A model generated the notes under the pieces. The model worked only from the letters and a program-made list of their open reading frames with translations. It searched no databases and was not told the DNA's origin. Made by a program: the position numbers and the translations under genes. DNA of 64,000 nt from Ashinkailepas kermadecensis (lineage: Eukaryota > Arthropoda > Thecostraca > Neolepadidae): positions 124,001 to 188,000 of the forward strand of contig JAOTOM010003995.1 in the NCBI GenBank assembly GCA_034440615.1, read 5' to 3'. Positions within the stretch are counted from its first letter, which is position 1. Each line of letters starts with the position of its first letter. Positions 1 through 14,700 of the stretch are shown here, in pieces.

Positions 1-92
1 ACGCCTGAACAGGCATGCGTGGAACGCCTGAACAGGCGGACGTGGAACGCCTGAACGGGCGGGCATGGAACGCCTGAAAGGACGTGACGTGA
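1..92. repeat. 23-bp minisatellite, cut by the window edge
   Basis: The motif acgcctgaac restarts at 1, 24, 47 and 70, a period of 23 bp, giving about four copies with changes in the second half of each unit. The array begins at base 1, so it probably continues to the left. The last unit is diverged. Confidence 0.85.
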
Positions 93-711
93 GGTGTACC
101 GTGCCACCGTGCCGCAGGGTTCCTACGAGCAAGACTATGGGTGTTGATGCGCGCCGCAGTTTCGATACCATGGGCAAACTATTAACTTATTCGGGAGTCC
201 AAATATTGTCGCATGCCCGGTCACCTACTACAAGATAGCAAATTGGCACGTTCACACATGGAGATGAGGTCCTCATTAAAGCCCAGGAATGCCAGTGGGA
301 GCGGTGAAGTACATTTGTATATTTAATTGCTGAGTCATCTAGTTGACTTTTGGTTTTAAACCAGGCGGTTGCAACTGATGCATAGAAATCACCACCCAGC
401 CCGGTAGTTTGTAGCTTAGCCAATCATAACCAATCATAGCCCAAGAATCCGTCACCAATCATAGCCCGGGTAGTTTGTTTTTCATCGCGGTGGAAAATTG
501 CTAGCCTATCACAAGTAAAGCACTGATTTTCAGTGACCGTTTCCCATTTGCCCTTGAATTTTAAGTTCAGGATGAGAGGAATGACATCAGTTACAGAAAT
601 TGGACAGCGTAGTGTGGTAATTCGTCCTCTAGCCCTCCAAATCGCCAAGATGTGAAAATGATTCTGCTGGTGTGTGCTGTATGGCCGGCTCGCTGCGCCT
701 TACTAGCTAGC
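93..711. other. Spacer, no gene seen
   Basis: No recognisable coding or RNA gene. Three CCAAT words lie between about 419 and 457, and a short near-duplicate (agcccgg/gtagtttg) occurs at about 398 and 462. Both are too short to interpret. Confidence 0.5.
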
Positions 712-789
712 CAGCTACCCAACCATCCATCCATCCAGCCAGCCAGCCAGCCATCCTGCTAGTAAACCATCCAGCCAGCCAGCCGGCCG

Positions 790-870
<81 letters not shown>

Positions 871-910
871 TCGGCCAGCCAGCCGGCCAGCCAGCCGGCC
901 GGCCAGCCAG

Positions 911-962
<52 letters not shown>

Positions 963-972
963 CCAGCCGCCC
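712..972. repeat. CCAG/CCGG-rich array, 12-bp register
   Basis: Almost pure ccagccagccgg units over 260 bp, with a simpler CCAT/CCAG edge on the left. On the minus strand it reads as open Gly-Trp-Leu-Ala repeats, because a 12-bp unit keeps frame and has no stop. That is a consequence of the repeat, not evidence of a protein. Confidence 0.9.
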
Positions 973-1172
973 TCCCCAGTGCAGCCATTCGGATAAGGAC
1001 CAGCCATTTCATCGAGCGTGCCCCACAGCTATGTAAGCTCAGCGAACTCCACGCCGTCATGAACTGTATTACGAGATTACCTAGCCGTCCGCGGGACCGG
1101 CAGCGTGAGCGAGGCACGTCGAGACAGCACGGTCTCACCATCGTCGCCTGGGAAATGTCGGTGCCGGCACGT

Positions 1173-1236
1173 CCGGCAGTAACCTGTCGCGTGGCAGTAA
1201 CCTGTCGGCAGTAACCTGTCCGGCAGTAACCTGTCG
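1173..1236. repeat. Short minisatellite, four copies of ggcagtaacctgtc
   Basis: The motif ggcagtaacctgtc occurs four times with 1-4 bp spacers, giving a 15-19 bp period. It lies in CpG-rich DNA. Confidence 0.8.
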
Positions 1237-2243
1237 TTTACTCGCGTGGCCGCGGCACGGGCTGGGCTGCGTCGCAAGGGAGGCGGCCGGGCGGCTATCG
1301 CCTCGCACCGCCAGCGGCCCCCTGATTTCCCGCGGGACACCGGAGTCGCGCCCCGGTCCGGTCGACGTCGCCGTGACCCGAGATCAATGTGACCTGGCCG
1401 CGGCGGCCGGGCGGCATCTCGCGTCTATTGACCGGCGCCAGAGGCGGCCGCGGCCAGCGACACCAACTGCGGCGCGCCGCCCGGCCGCCCAATGGTGGGT
1501 CGGCCGCCATATGGCCCGGCAGTGCCGGCTCAACACCAGGCGCCTGACAGAGGTGAGGAACGGGCAGAGGATGGGAGAGGTGGTGTTGGTGTTGGTGTCC
1601 AGAAAGCTGCCGCCTGTGGGGTAAGCTATGAAGTGGCGATAATTTGCAAACACCAGGAACGACAATGCGTCTTTGAGGGCAAATAAGAATGAGGAATGAA
1701 TGAGTGCTAAGGGACTTCTGAGTATTTTCAGAATGAGGCTTTGTCGTTCAATGGCACGAGGACAGTGCATTTCGCCCTTCACTTCCATCGAAATCAGACA
1801 TGATTGGCGAGCTCCATCCGCTCCAGGCTCGGTGCGAATAACCCCTTCCTGAAATTTTTCAAACAGCAGCATACCCACCACTTGAATGCTTCGGACCGTG
1901 GCCGGAATCGCCAGGTTGGGTGGTGCGGCAGCACCGACCAAACGCGGCACGTCCGAATACATCATCGACCAACAGCCCGCCCTGCCTGCCGGTGCGGTAC
2001 AAACAACATTCCGTCGGAGCGCTCTCACCACACATCTGTCCCCCGGCACACTTCATGGAACATTGAGCCGCAGAGTAAGTAGACCGTTTAGACTTGAATA
2101 GACCGTGACGGACACTAAGCTGGCGCACTGCGGCAAACCCAGAAAGACGCCACTTCAGACGACGCTTTGTGAAGAGGCGGCACGAAATGTCGAGACGACA
2201 GCCAGGGCGGACAGCGACAGACTGTCGTAGACGACTAGGCTCC
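1237..2243. other. CpG-rich spacer then unique DNA
   Basis: The part from about 1240 to 1540 is very GC-rich with many CpG and eight-base GC sites, resembling a CpG island. No adjoining gene could be recognised. The frames crossing it do not resemble any family I know. The rest appears unique. Confidence 0.4.
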
Positions 2244-2682
2244 GCACAGCGGACGAGTCGGGCGAAAACGGCGGATGAGTCGGATCAGCACGGCGGACGA
2301 ATGGGGTCAGCACAGCGGACGAGTCGGGCGAAAACGGCGGATGAGTCGGATCAGCACGGCGGGCGAGTCGGATCAGAACAACGGACGAGTGGGTCAGCAC
2401 GGCGGACGAGTGGGGTCAGCGCAGCGGACGAGTCGGGCGAAAACGGCGGACGAGTGGGGTCAGCGCAGCGGACGAGTCGGGCGAAAACGGCGGACGAGTG
2501 GGGTCAGCACGGCGGACGAGTGGGGTCATCACGGCGGACGAGTCGGATCAGAACAGCGGACGAGTGGGGTCAGCACGGCGGACGAGTGGGGTCATCACGG
2601 CGGGCGAGTCGGATCAGAACAGCGGACGAGTGGGGTCAGCACGGCGGACGAGTGGGGTCATCACGGCGGACGAGTTCGGTCA
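2244..2682. repeat. 22-bp minisatellite, about 20 copies
   Basis: Units carry ggacgagtggggtcagca or the variant with gggcgaaaacggc. The two variants are interspersed on the left, and the right half is more uniform. The 22-bp unit shifts frame each copy, so the same peptide appears in all three plus-strand frames. That argues against coding. Confidence 0.9.
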
Positions 2683-2840
2683 GTATGGTCAGCTGCTGAC
2701 CGCTGCGGACGAGGTTGGAGATGCCGTGTTGACGCACTCAGCACGGTGAAAAGCCAACACACGAACGACACTTCAAGCAGAGCTGTGGGGTCTGTCGGCG
2801 TCATCGAGGGAGGGGCCGAAGCGGTTCCTCGTCATACATT

Positions 2841-3047
2841 AAGATAGGTACAGTCCCAGGGATCCACATCAAGATCGATACAGTTCCAGGGACCTACACC
2901 AAGATCGATAAAGTCTCAGGGACATACACCAAGATCGATGCAGTCTTATGGACCTACACCAAGATCGATACAGTCCCAGAGACCCACACCAAGATCGATA
3001 CAGTCCCACAATCTCACATCGAGATCTAGACAATCTCACCGTCTAAC
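2841..3047. repeat. 30-bp minisatellite, about 6-7 copies
   Basis: Each unit carries aagatcgatacagtccca followed by gggacctacacc. Copies differ at several sites and decay towards both ends. It shares gatcga..cag....ggg.cc with the 28-bp array immediately to the right. Confidence 0.88.
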
Positions 3048-3070
3048 GATAAAGATTGGAACGATTTGGT

Positions 3071-3327
3071 GGCTCCCCATGACGATCGAGGCAGCATTGG
3101 GTCCCCATGACGATCGAGGCAGCATTGGGTCCCCATGACGATCGAGGCAGCATTGGGTCCCCATGACGATCGAGGCAGCATTGGGTCCCCATGACGATCG
3201 AGGCAGCATTGGCTCCCCATGACGATCGAGGCAGCATTGGCTCCCCATGACGATCGAGGCAGCATTGGGTCCCCATGACGATCGAGGCAGCATTGGGTCC
3301 CCATGACGATCGAGGCAGCATTGGGTC
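3071..3327. repeat. 28-bp minisatellite, about 9 copies, very uniform
   Basis: The motif ccccatgacgatcgaggc recurs every 28 bp with only a g/c alternation (ggtcccc or ggctcccc), so the array is recently homogenised. Its minus-strand frames all read the same Leu-Pro-Arg-Ser-Ser-Trp-type peptide because 28 is not a multiple of 3. Confidence 0.93.
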
Positions 3328-5213
<1,886 letters not shown>

Positions 5214-5750
5214 TTGTGGGTGGATAGGCTGGCGGTGGCTGGACGGCGCTGAGAGCTGTGTGGGTGGATAGGCTGGCGGTGGCTGGACGGCGCTGAGAGC
5301 TATGTGGGTGGATAGGCTGGCGGTGGCTGGACGGCGCTGAGAGCTATGTGGGTGGATAGGCTGGCGGTGGCTGGACGGCGCTGAGAGCTATGTGGGTGGA
5401 TAGGCTGGCGGTGGCTGGACGACGCAGCTGTGTGGGTGGATAGGCTGACGGTGGCCGGCGTTGTGAGCTGTGTGGGTGGATAGGCTGACGGTGGCTGGAC
5501 GACGCAGCTGTGTGGGTGGATAGGCTGACGGTGGCTGGACGACGCAGCTGTGTGGGTGGATAGGCTGACGGTGGCTGGATGACGCAGCTGTGTGGGTGGA
5601 TAGGCTGACGGTGGCTGGACGACGCAGCTGTGTGGGTGGATAGGCTGACGGTGGCTGGACAACGCAGCTGTGTGGGTGGATAGGCTGACGGTGGCCGGCG
5701 TTGTGAGCTGTGTGGGTGGATAGGTGGACGGTGGACGGACGGCGCTGGGG
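5214..5750. repeat. Minisatellite with two unit lengths, 44 then 38 bp
   Basis: All units begin tgtgggtggataggctg. The left copies (5214-about 5398) are 44 bp and end in acggcgctgagagcta. The following copies are 38 bp, ending in acgacgcagc or cggcgttgtgagc, and also change ggcggtgg to gacggtgg. The switch is abrupt, so two subfamilies have been amplified separately. Confidence 0.92.
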
Positions 5751-6290
5751 GTTGCTGGACGGTTGAATGATGATGCTTGACAATGACTAAATTTACTACT
5801 TGTGGATAACATGTTCAAACCTCTTTGGAAAGTACCAGAAGGAATTTACGGTACCACACAAAGTAGCAAAATTATTATCCCGGAATTTATTTGCCCAAAA
5901 TATTTCCACTCCACGTGCAGAATCTCAACATATAAATCCAGCCCTGCGTGGAGGCGAATGTCCTGGATCTGCGACGATGGGTGATTGGACACAGATTGGA
6001 CAACACAGATGGGTGATTGGACAAAAAACGCATACTTTACGAATGACGTTGGCCAAGAAGAAAGCCTCCCAAACGGCCGTCATCCGGTTTGATACAAATC
6101 TCGGATCTCCGAAACTTCACACGCCCAATGAACAGAGGGGAGGGGGGGGGGTATGTTCACGAACCATAATTCTTTGTCTGCCGTGCCAGCTGATGACTGT
6201 GCGAAAGTGAAGGCGTGGACTTCGTGGGCGTTTGCCGATTTGTCGGGAACCGGTGCCTGGCGGCCGGCCGTACGAGAAGCGGCGGCTCGC
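5751..6290. other. Spacer, no gene seen
   Basis: Includes a 10-base G tract at 6142-6151 and a small duplication (gatgggtgattggaca) near 5980-6020. Nothing else recognised. Confidence 0.5.
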
Positions 6291-6292
6291 AC

Positions 6293-6645
6293 GACATGAA
6301 GCTGACCACGGCGACTGGCCGTGGGGCGGCACTGGCGTCATACGCTGAGTCACGTGGCCAAGATCCGGCCGGCGCCTGCCCCGTGAAGTCTGACCACGGC
6401 GACTGGCCGTGGGGCGGCACTGGCGTCATACGCTGAGTCACCTGGCCAAGATCCGGCCGGCCGTGAAGTCTGACCCGGCGACTGGCCGTGGGGCGGCACT
6501 GGCGTCATACGCTGAGTCACCTGGCCAAGATCCGGCCGGCGCCATGAAGCTGACCACGGCGACTGGCCGTGGGGCGGCACTGGCGTCATACGCTGAGTCA
6601 CTTGGCCAAGATCCGGCCGGCGCCTGCCCCGTGAAGTCTGACGCG
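6293..6645. repeat. 80-88-bp minisatellite, about four copies
   Basis: gaccacggcgactggccg recurs at about 6304, 6392, 6472 and 6552, each followed by cactggcgtcatacgctgag and ccaagatccggccgg. Length differences come from insertion or loss of a cgcctgccccgtgaag segment. Confidence 0.9.
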
Positions 6646-8006
6646 TCACCCCAGCCGTGCGGCGAACAAACGATGACGTCACCGGCCGTCACGTGAGCCG
6701 CCGAGATCTCGACTGGTGGCCGCGCAGCCGTGGGATGATGAGGGGGAGGGGTGAGTCACACAGTGGGCGGCACGAATCACGTAAGCCGGGTGCCCAGACA
6801 ATGGGTCGGCAATGGTTTCGGCCAACAATGTGAAAGCGTCGCAGTAACCGGGCGACGAGGCCCACCGCAGCTGGACGGAGACGAAACAGCGGCACGTGAA
6901 GAAGTCGGCCATGACGCTGTTGAGGCGCACAAGCGTACGCCAGATAGTTCGCTCAATCCACACACCAAATAAACCATTTGCGGCAAAACCTCCACGCTTT
7001 TTAAAGCAAAGACTCCACGTAGCGCTTGGGCGGCCGTCCTGTCAGCTGGTGGTGGCATTCAGCCTTCAAACGATCCTGCTCAAACGATCTGGCATCCAGC
7101 CTTCAAACGACAAATGGTCTGACGGTAAGCTAAAACGCCATCCAAGAAGCACCAGTGCTGATAAATGAGCATGTCTCTGACCTTGTGACCTTCGTTCGCA
7201 GACAACACAAACTCAGAAGAGAACAGACCTCTTGAATGCTCTTCGCTGAAACTCCAGATTGCGCCTCGGGCACAATTGACATACTTCGGAACCAAACACA
7301 GGCACTGCGGGAAACAGCGAAAAACTTTGGTAAATAATTACGCTCCGTCCAAACAACCCTGCGGCCAGTTTGGTTTTGTTTCTTTCAGGAACGTCACTGG
7401 TGCAAAGAGCAATGGCTGAAGGCTAGCGACTTTCCAAATAAACATCATGTAATTATATCAGCTGCATCATACTGGGAAGGTAAACGCATGACAAAATCTG
7501 ACCCTCCAACTCTATCTTTGTAGTTGTCGCTATAGTACACAGATAAAAAAGAACAATATTCCAGTACTGTTTATTGTCCACAATCTCCAACAGCATATTG
7601 TGCCCTTTACAGGAGAAGTCATTAGCTAAAAAAAACGTAAACAGAACAGGTGAACAGGTAAACGGCTGTCAGAACTGCATCGATGTCCGATGGCTACGCG
7701 GCTCAGATGTGAGCGTGTGACGCAGCACAGTATCTAACCACCTGCGTCATAAATGCATTCAGCGGGTTCGTGAAATGTCCACACTTGGTGTCATCGCTAA
7801 AAATATGTTCGTTTCTCTTAATAATCTGTTAAATAAGCCACACCTAATGGTTTCTACACGTGCATACGGCACATGAAATGTACCGTACGCAGAGGTATGT
7901 GTCGGTGTGCACCGCACAACGGCGATGCGCAGACAAAACTGCCAAGATGAAGCTGATTAAACTTGTTGAAATCTGCATCAAACTTCTCGCTTGTTCATTT
8001 ACTGGT

Positions 8007-8086
8007 CTGCAAAGTATGGCAATTTGGTACCGATTGGTGAACAAAAATGTTATGTGCATCATCGAGCCCTCTGCCATACTTTGCAG
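8007..8086. repeat. Perfect 15-bp inverted repeat with 50-bp loop
   Basis: ctgcaaagtatggca (8007-8021) is the exact reverse complement of tgccatactttgcag (8072-8086). The pair could be the ends of a very short inverted-repeat element or a cruciform or RNA stem. The loop is too long for a typical miRNA hairpin. Confidence 0.6.
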
Positions 8087-8142
8087 TATGAAAAATATGC
8101 TACATGAAATCAAAATTGAGCCGCTTTGCATCAACAGTCAAC

Positions 8143-8180
8143 ATTTCATCTCGATCTAGCGCTAGACCGAAATGAAATAT
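8143..8180. repeat. Imperfect palindrome
   Basis: The stretch from catttcat to atgaaat is centred on ctagcgctag at about 8157-8166. It is 60 bp from the previous inverted repeat, so the two may belong to one decayed element. Confidence 0.45.
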
Positions 8181-9014
8181 GCAGTAAGTAGCAACATGTT
8201 GATAAGAACTCTGAACAAAATTAAGGACTAATATTCTTAACTTCGCTTTTAATTTTGAAGACTCCAAGGGTCCGATAAAATACTTCGGGGGGCTGGAGTT
8301 CAGGAGGCCCAATGCGAGGGTCCGGGGGCTCAATCCATAATCACGGGGCCAAGGCCTTCAGAACTAGGTAGGAAGCTATGCCCCTGTACCCCTGTAGATA
8401 CACAATGCGCTACTAAAGTATGTTTTAAATCATGTTGAATTTGTGCGTGTTTTGGAATGGCAAGGGGTCATCACTGTCAAACAGATGCCATGATGTTGGT
8501 GATCTATACAAGATCCCTAATCTAAAAATACCACACCGTGACGGAGCTGAAACCGAATGCAGTTGATCCCCTCCCACATCATATTTTAAGATCATGGTAC
8601 AGTTGTGCGTGCCCCACCCACCCGGTCGACGCCATGGGCCGGGCGACTAGGGATGTATGCCAGACGGACTCATTTTCAGATCCTCAACACACTTCAAGCA
8701 GCTTGAGATGACCTACCTCAGTGAACGCTAATTACGGCAGCGCTGGAGGCACGACTCCAGGTACGAGTTCAGAGAACGCAGAGTCAAAACAACGCCAGGC
8801 ATTGTTATGCAACCAGCAAGATAAGAGTGAGAAATTGTGCCGTACCCGGCCGCCTCGCGTCCGTCAACCTCCCCCCCCAAGTCCGGGGCGCCTATTACAC
8901 CCGGAGATGGCCCGATGCGGGCGGTCGCCAGCCGGAATTTGGTCGGTGACCGACGACGGGCATTGTACGCCGGGCTTGGGACATGGCGACCGACGCTGCC
9001 CCGGCCAGACCACG

Positions 9015-9100
9015 CTGAGGTCAGGTCGCCGAGGTCCGGCCATCGAGGTCTGACCGCCGAGGTCCGGCCACCCAGGTCCGTCCATCGAGGTCCAGCCGCC
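9015..9100. repeat. Short gaggtccggcc array, about 16-17-bp period
   Basis: Five or so copies of a gaggtccggccatc-type unit with substitutions. Confidence 0.7.
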
Positions 9101-9485
9101 CAGCCGCTGCTCGAGTACCTCAACCAATCCGTAGAGGGCAGGGTTGGACTTGCGCTTTGTAATTCTGAATGTGGAGGATAAAATTTTGGGCTGATCGAAT
9201 ATGGACAGGATGTTTTTCTTCAAGGTTGTGGCATCAGAATCTCAGGTTGCACTTTCCAGTGAATCTTGAGGACTTCATCACATGGCAGTTGACTGGCAAA
9301 CAGCTCTATCAACCTCCAAATGGAAAAAATGGCAGGATAATTTTCCGGAGAAGAAAATGTTCTGTGCCAAAAATCCACGAACAGACTATTTTCCAACCCT
9401 GGTGGAGGGCCACTCTCACATACAAACTGATGCTCCGAGTTTGTTCTGTTGGAGGACGACTGGCCCAGGGACAGTGATCCGAGAT

Positions 9486-10715
9486 ATCCGCCGGCCGCAG
9501 AGAGAAGCTCTAGGACACCGACCGGTCCGCAGAGAGCAGACCTAGGACGCCGACCGGTCCGCAGAGAGCAGACCTAGGACACCGACCGGTCCGCAGAGAG
9601 CAGCTCTAGGACGCCGACCGGTCCGCAGAGAGCAGATCTAGGACACCGACCGGTCCGCAGAGAGCAGACCTAGGACATCGACCGGTCCGCAGAGAGCAGA
9701 CCTAGGGCACCGACCGGTCCGCAGAGAGCGGACCTAGGACACCGACCGGTCCGCAGAGAGCAGACCTAGGACGCCGACCGGTCCGCAGAGAGCAGACCTA
9801 GGACACCGACCGGTCCGCAGAGAGCATGCCTAGGACACCGACCGGTCCGCAGAGAGCAGACCTAGGGCACCGACAGGTTCGCAGAGAGCAACTCTAGAGC
9901 ACCGACCGGTCCGCAGAGAGAATCTCTAGGGCACCGACCGGTCCGCAGAGAGCAGACCTAGGGCACCGACCGGTCCACAGAGAGCAACTCTAGGGCACCG
10001 ACCGGTCCGCAGAGAGAATCTCTAGGGCGCCGACCGGTCCGCAGATAGCAGCTCTAGGACACCGACCGGTCCGCAGAGAGCAGACCTTGGGCACCGGCCG
10101 GTCCGCAGAGAGCAGCTCTAGGGCACCGACCCGTTCGCAGAGAGCAGACCTAGGGCACCGACAGGTTCGCAGAGAGCAACTCTAGAGCACCGACCGGTCC
10201 GCAGAGAGCAGACCTAGGGCGCCGATCGGCCCGCAGATAGCAGCTCTAGGACACCGACCGGCCCGCAGAGAGCAGACCTAGGACACCGACCGGTCCGCAG
10301 AGAGCAACTCTAGAGCATCGACCGGTCCGCAGAGAGAATCTCTAGGGCACCGGCCGGTCCGCAGAGAGCAGACCTAGGGCACCGACCCGTCCGCAGAGAG
10401 CAACTCTAGGCCATCGACCGGTTCGCTGAGAGAACCTCTAGGGCGCCGACCGGTCCGCAGATAGTAGCTCTAGGGCACCGACCGGTCCGCAGATAGCAGT
10501 TCTATGGCACCGATACGTCCGCGGAGAGCAGCTCTAGGACACCGACAGGTCCGCAGAGAGCAGACCTAGGGCACCGACCGATCCGCATGGAGCAGCTCTA
10601 GGGCACCGACCGGTCCGCAGAGAGCAGCTCTAGGACACCGACAGGTCCGCAGAGAGCAGACCTAGGGCACCGACCGATCCGCATGGAGCAGCTCTAGGGC
10701 ACCGACCGGTCCGCA
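9486..10715. repeat. 32-bp minisatellite, about 38 copies, with higher-order periods
   Basis: Each unit holds caccgaccggtccgcagaga plus a variable linker, either gcagacctagg or gcagctctagg, with aatctctagg as a minor form. A nine-unit period is visible: the same variant pair occurs at 9856 and 10144 (288 bp). At the right end a three-unit block repeats at 96 bp (10528 and 10624). No open frame of interest crosses it. Confidence 0.95.
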
Positions 10716-10962
10716 GAAGGTCGTCGTACGATACCGGTTGGACCACAAAGGGTTGCCAAAAATACTGTCTAGTTCACAAAGTGTTTCCCTAAGATACAGG
10801 CTGGTATACGGATAATCGTCCTTAGACATAGGTCGGTATACGGATAATCGTCCTTAGATACAGGCTGGTATACGGATAATCGTCCTTAGATACAGGCTGG
10901 TATGCCGGAAGGTCGCTTAGGACATTGCCCGGCTCACAGAGGTCCGACAATGTCCTCAACAC
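10716..10962. repeat. Diverged flank of the 32-bp array, with its own 32-bp sub-array
   Basis: About four copies of a unit holding ggctggtatacggataatcg at 32-bp spacing (about 10796-10912), bordered by single diverged units such as taggacattgcccggctcac. Same period and register, and roughly half of positions match the main 32-bp unit by eye, so probably old relatives of it. Confidence 0.75.
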
Positions 10963-11762
10963 TGTTGGGAATCAAAGTATAAACAAAGCCGTTCTCATGG
11001 GTGCTGGGCGACTTGACCTACATTATATGCTTCAGACACTATACGTTGCCGTTTTAGGCGAACGAAATTGTTCCACTTCCAAGCGTGCTATTGCAGCCAT
11101 TTCATGAGACGCCATCCGCAGGCCTGCAAGTGATCTGGAGACAGCTTGTCCTGAAAAGATCCATCAATGTTTGTCCACCCTGCTTGGGCGACTCAGCTAC
11201 AATTGCCGCTGCAGGCAGCTGCACTTAACGGAAACGTCCGCATTGCACGTTTGCACGTGTACAAGTGCGTCAAGTGCCCATGAATAAGCTTGCCGTTCAT
11301 GTTCCTCCGTTCGTGGAATGACTAATGGCCATGGGCACACGAACGATGCTGAATATATGGAGAAAGCTATTTTTGTGTAGTGTCATTCTATTTCAGGCAC
11401 ATTGGGAATTGGGATAGTGTCCAATATTCCTCCAAAGTAGAGGAAGGAGGGTGCGGGCTCTGCGCTATCTTGCTTCAGGGTCTGTGCTTAGAGCATTTGA
11501 ATACATTTGGCCATTCGAAGATTTGAAATGCGAAACATTTTATGTGAAAGGTCTCCGCTCGGCCCGCCGCATGGGCGGCGACTTTGATCATTCAATATGT
11601 CAGGTGCACATGTGGGTCATAGGCTCAAAACCTCTTCTAATATGCGAAATAATTGAACATATTAAACAAACCGCAGGAAGACTGCATCAATACATAACCT
11701 CTCAAGCCATCGCGTGCCGGTCAGAGTCCGGCGTTAGTTCTGCCAAGTCAAGGTCACCGCGC
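10963..11762. other. Unique spacer
   Basis: A frame opens near 11451 and runs into the next array, but nothing in its unique part is recognisable. No gene called. Confidence 0.5.
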
Positions 11763-12250
11763 ATATCACACTCACAACAGCAGCTGGCTCACTGCACTCT
11801 TCACATCCCTACAGCAGCTGGCTCACTACACCCTTCACATCCCTACAGCAGCTGGCTCACTGCACCATTCACACCCTTACAACAGCTGACTTACTGCACC
11901 AATCACACCACACAGCAGCAGGGCCAACTACACCAATCACGCTCCCACAGCAGCAGGGCCAACTACACCCATCACGCTCCCACAGCAGCAGGGCCAACTA
12001 CACCAATCACGCCCCCACAGCAGCAGGGCCAGCCACACCCATCACGCTCCCACAGCAGCAGGGCCAACTACACCCATCACGCTCCCACAGCAGCAGGGCC
12101 AACTACACCCATCACGCTCCCACAGCAGCAGGGCCAACTACACCCATCACGCTCCCACAGCAGCAGGGCCAACTACACCAATCACGCCCCCACGGCAGCA
12201 GGGCCAGCTACACCCATCACGCCCCCACAGCAGCAGGGCAGACCACATCC
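11763..12250. repeat. 34/35-bp minisatellite, about 14 copies
   Basis: The left units (about 34 bp) carry acagcagctggctcac. From about 11910 the units are 35 bp with cacagcagcagggccaac and cacccatcacgct. The right part is more uniform. A 286-codon frame crosses it only because no unit contributes a stop in any frame used. Confidence 0.92.
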
Positions 12251-13885
12251 ACCGGCATTACACCGGCAAGCCCGCCCGACAGTGGCCGGGAGTTTCCTTA
12301 TCGTGGGCTGAGGGCCGGCCGATGACGTGTCGCGTTCAACAGGCATCGTAAACCGAACACGCCACGGATCGGGCCAGAACCAGGTGGAGGTACAGCATTG
12401 CAGACGTGGGCCAGCCGGAGACAGGCGGCCCACACGGGCGGCCGACGCTCCTGACGAACGGCTGACGAGGGAGCGATGCGTCTGTTGACCACTTTCCCTG
12501 GGACCGGCCATCAGTGGGCCCCGGTGACGGCGCGCGGCCGGCCACGCCTCTGGCCGATGGCAACACGCACACACGTCGGCTCGGCGAGACGACGATCAGC
12601 CGAGTTCGCCGGCGTCGGCACGTGACGCCGATACAGGCGGGCCGCCGCGCGTGCCACTCACCTGGCTGCGTCCGACGCGTGATCGGCCGCTGGCCACTCC
12701 CAGGTGCCGATGGACACACGAGCGCACGGCGAGCGTCACGGACACCGCGGCGGCACCAACGCGACTGAAGGCCGGGCAGACGGCTGCCGCCGCCGACGGC
12801 CGGAATTCAGTGCATGCTGGGCTCGCGGCAGCTCGGATGCTGGGGTTTCTGACGCGGCCAGGCTCAACAGATGGCGGGTCGGAAGCTATCCAACCACAGC
12901 TTGATGTAGTAGGCCGAGGGTCAGAGCAAACGCATAGGAGCAAGGGAGGGGAAGGTGGCTTCCACTGTATTGCTGTGTGTATGGGGTGGAGGCAGAATTT
13001 TAACATTGGTTTTGATAGAAAGGACAAAAAAAAACTTTGCATCGGGGGGAACAACTCCAAGGTGTTGTAGGTGATGATGTTGCACATTTTTTTGGCGAAA
13101 GAAAATTTAAATGTCTGTGCTTCGCCCTTCATTTCTAATGTGTCGCTCACTTGCAAACTTTTAGGTGTGTGTTATGATTGCCATGTTCTCTTAGCTTTGC
13201 ACCGATGAAATGCTTTTATCGTTTGCCGCTACAATGTTGCATAACATGTTGCAGTCTGTACCAGAAAACCTGCGGGGTAATTTGATATAGCCTGTATCAA
13301 CATCAGCTTGCATCAACGTTTTGTGGACTGATAATGAAATAAGAGAACCACATAATTGCCTATTTCTATTAATGTTTTTGTAAAACTGCTTCAAGATCTT
13401 ATTGTCTCAAGATTTCAAGACTGTATTCACTATTTCTACGGACATTTCTCACCCGACGGAAAATACTGAACGAATGGAAATGGCAGCTACGGAATGAACG
13501 TTTGCGCATTCCATAAATGGCATAAACCATGAGCTGTAGTCAGCCAGGACTGAAACCATTATTATTATTGTAAGCGTGAGATATGGACCTTTCAGATGGC
13601 GTAAACTAATGCCACCTATAGATAATATAATTTATTTAACTTATATATTATCAACTTACTCCATCAGTAACAACTTACCCCGATAGGGGGAAGGTTCATG
13701 AACCGGTAGTTGCGCGATGTTTTGCTCTCTGGTGGAAAGCCCAGAGGATGCGACGAGGAAAAATTTGTATCGGGGATGACACCAGAAGGCGTAGACTAGA
13801 AGTAGTTGTAACTATCTCTTCGCTACCCTTCCAAAGCGATGAGTTATTTTGGGTTCCGCCAAGATTTCATCAACTAGACCTGGTC

Positions 13886-13888
<3 letters not shown>
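12251..13888. other. CpG-rich to 12.86 kb, then AT-richer; no gene
   Basis: The first 600 bp are CpG-dense and resemble a CpG island. From about 12.95 kb the composition drops to AT-rich. I recognise no exon, RNA gene or element. Confidence 0.4.

Positions 13889-14700
<812 letters not shown>

Larger units (their letters stand above)
6646..9014. other. Mostly unique spacer
   Basis: CpG-rich to about 7050 and AT-richer afterwards. It holds the hairpin-forming sequences at 8007-8086 and 8143-8180 listed separately. A G-rich stretch at about 8280-8340 resembles the end of an interspersed repeat but I cannot name it. No coding gene recognised. Confidence 0.45.

Noticed and set aside
719..1141. 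Gly-Trp-Leu-Ala repeat protein
   Set aside because: A translation of the 12-bp CCAG/CCGG repeat on the minus strand, present in several frames.
11451..12311. 286-codon protein gene
   Set aside because: Most of it is the 35-bp array read through shifting frames, and the unique N-terminal part has no recognisable domain.
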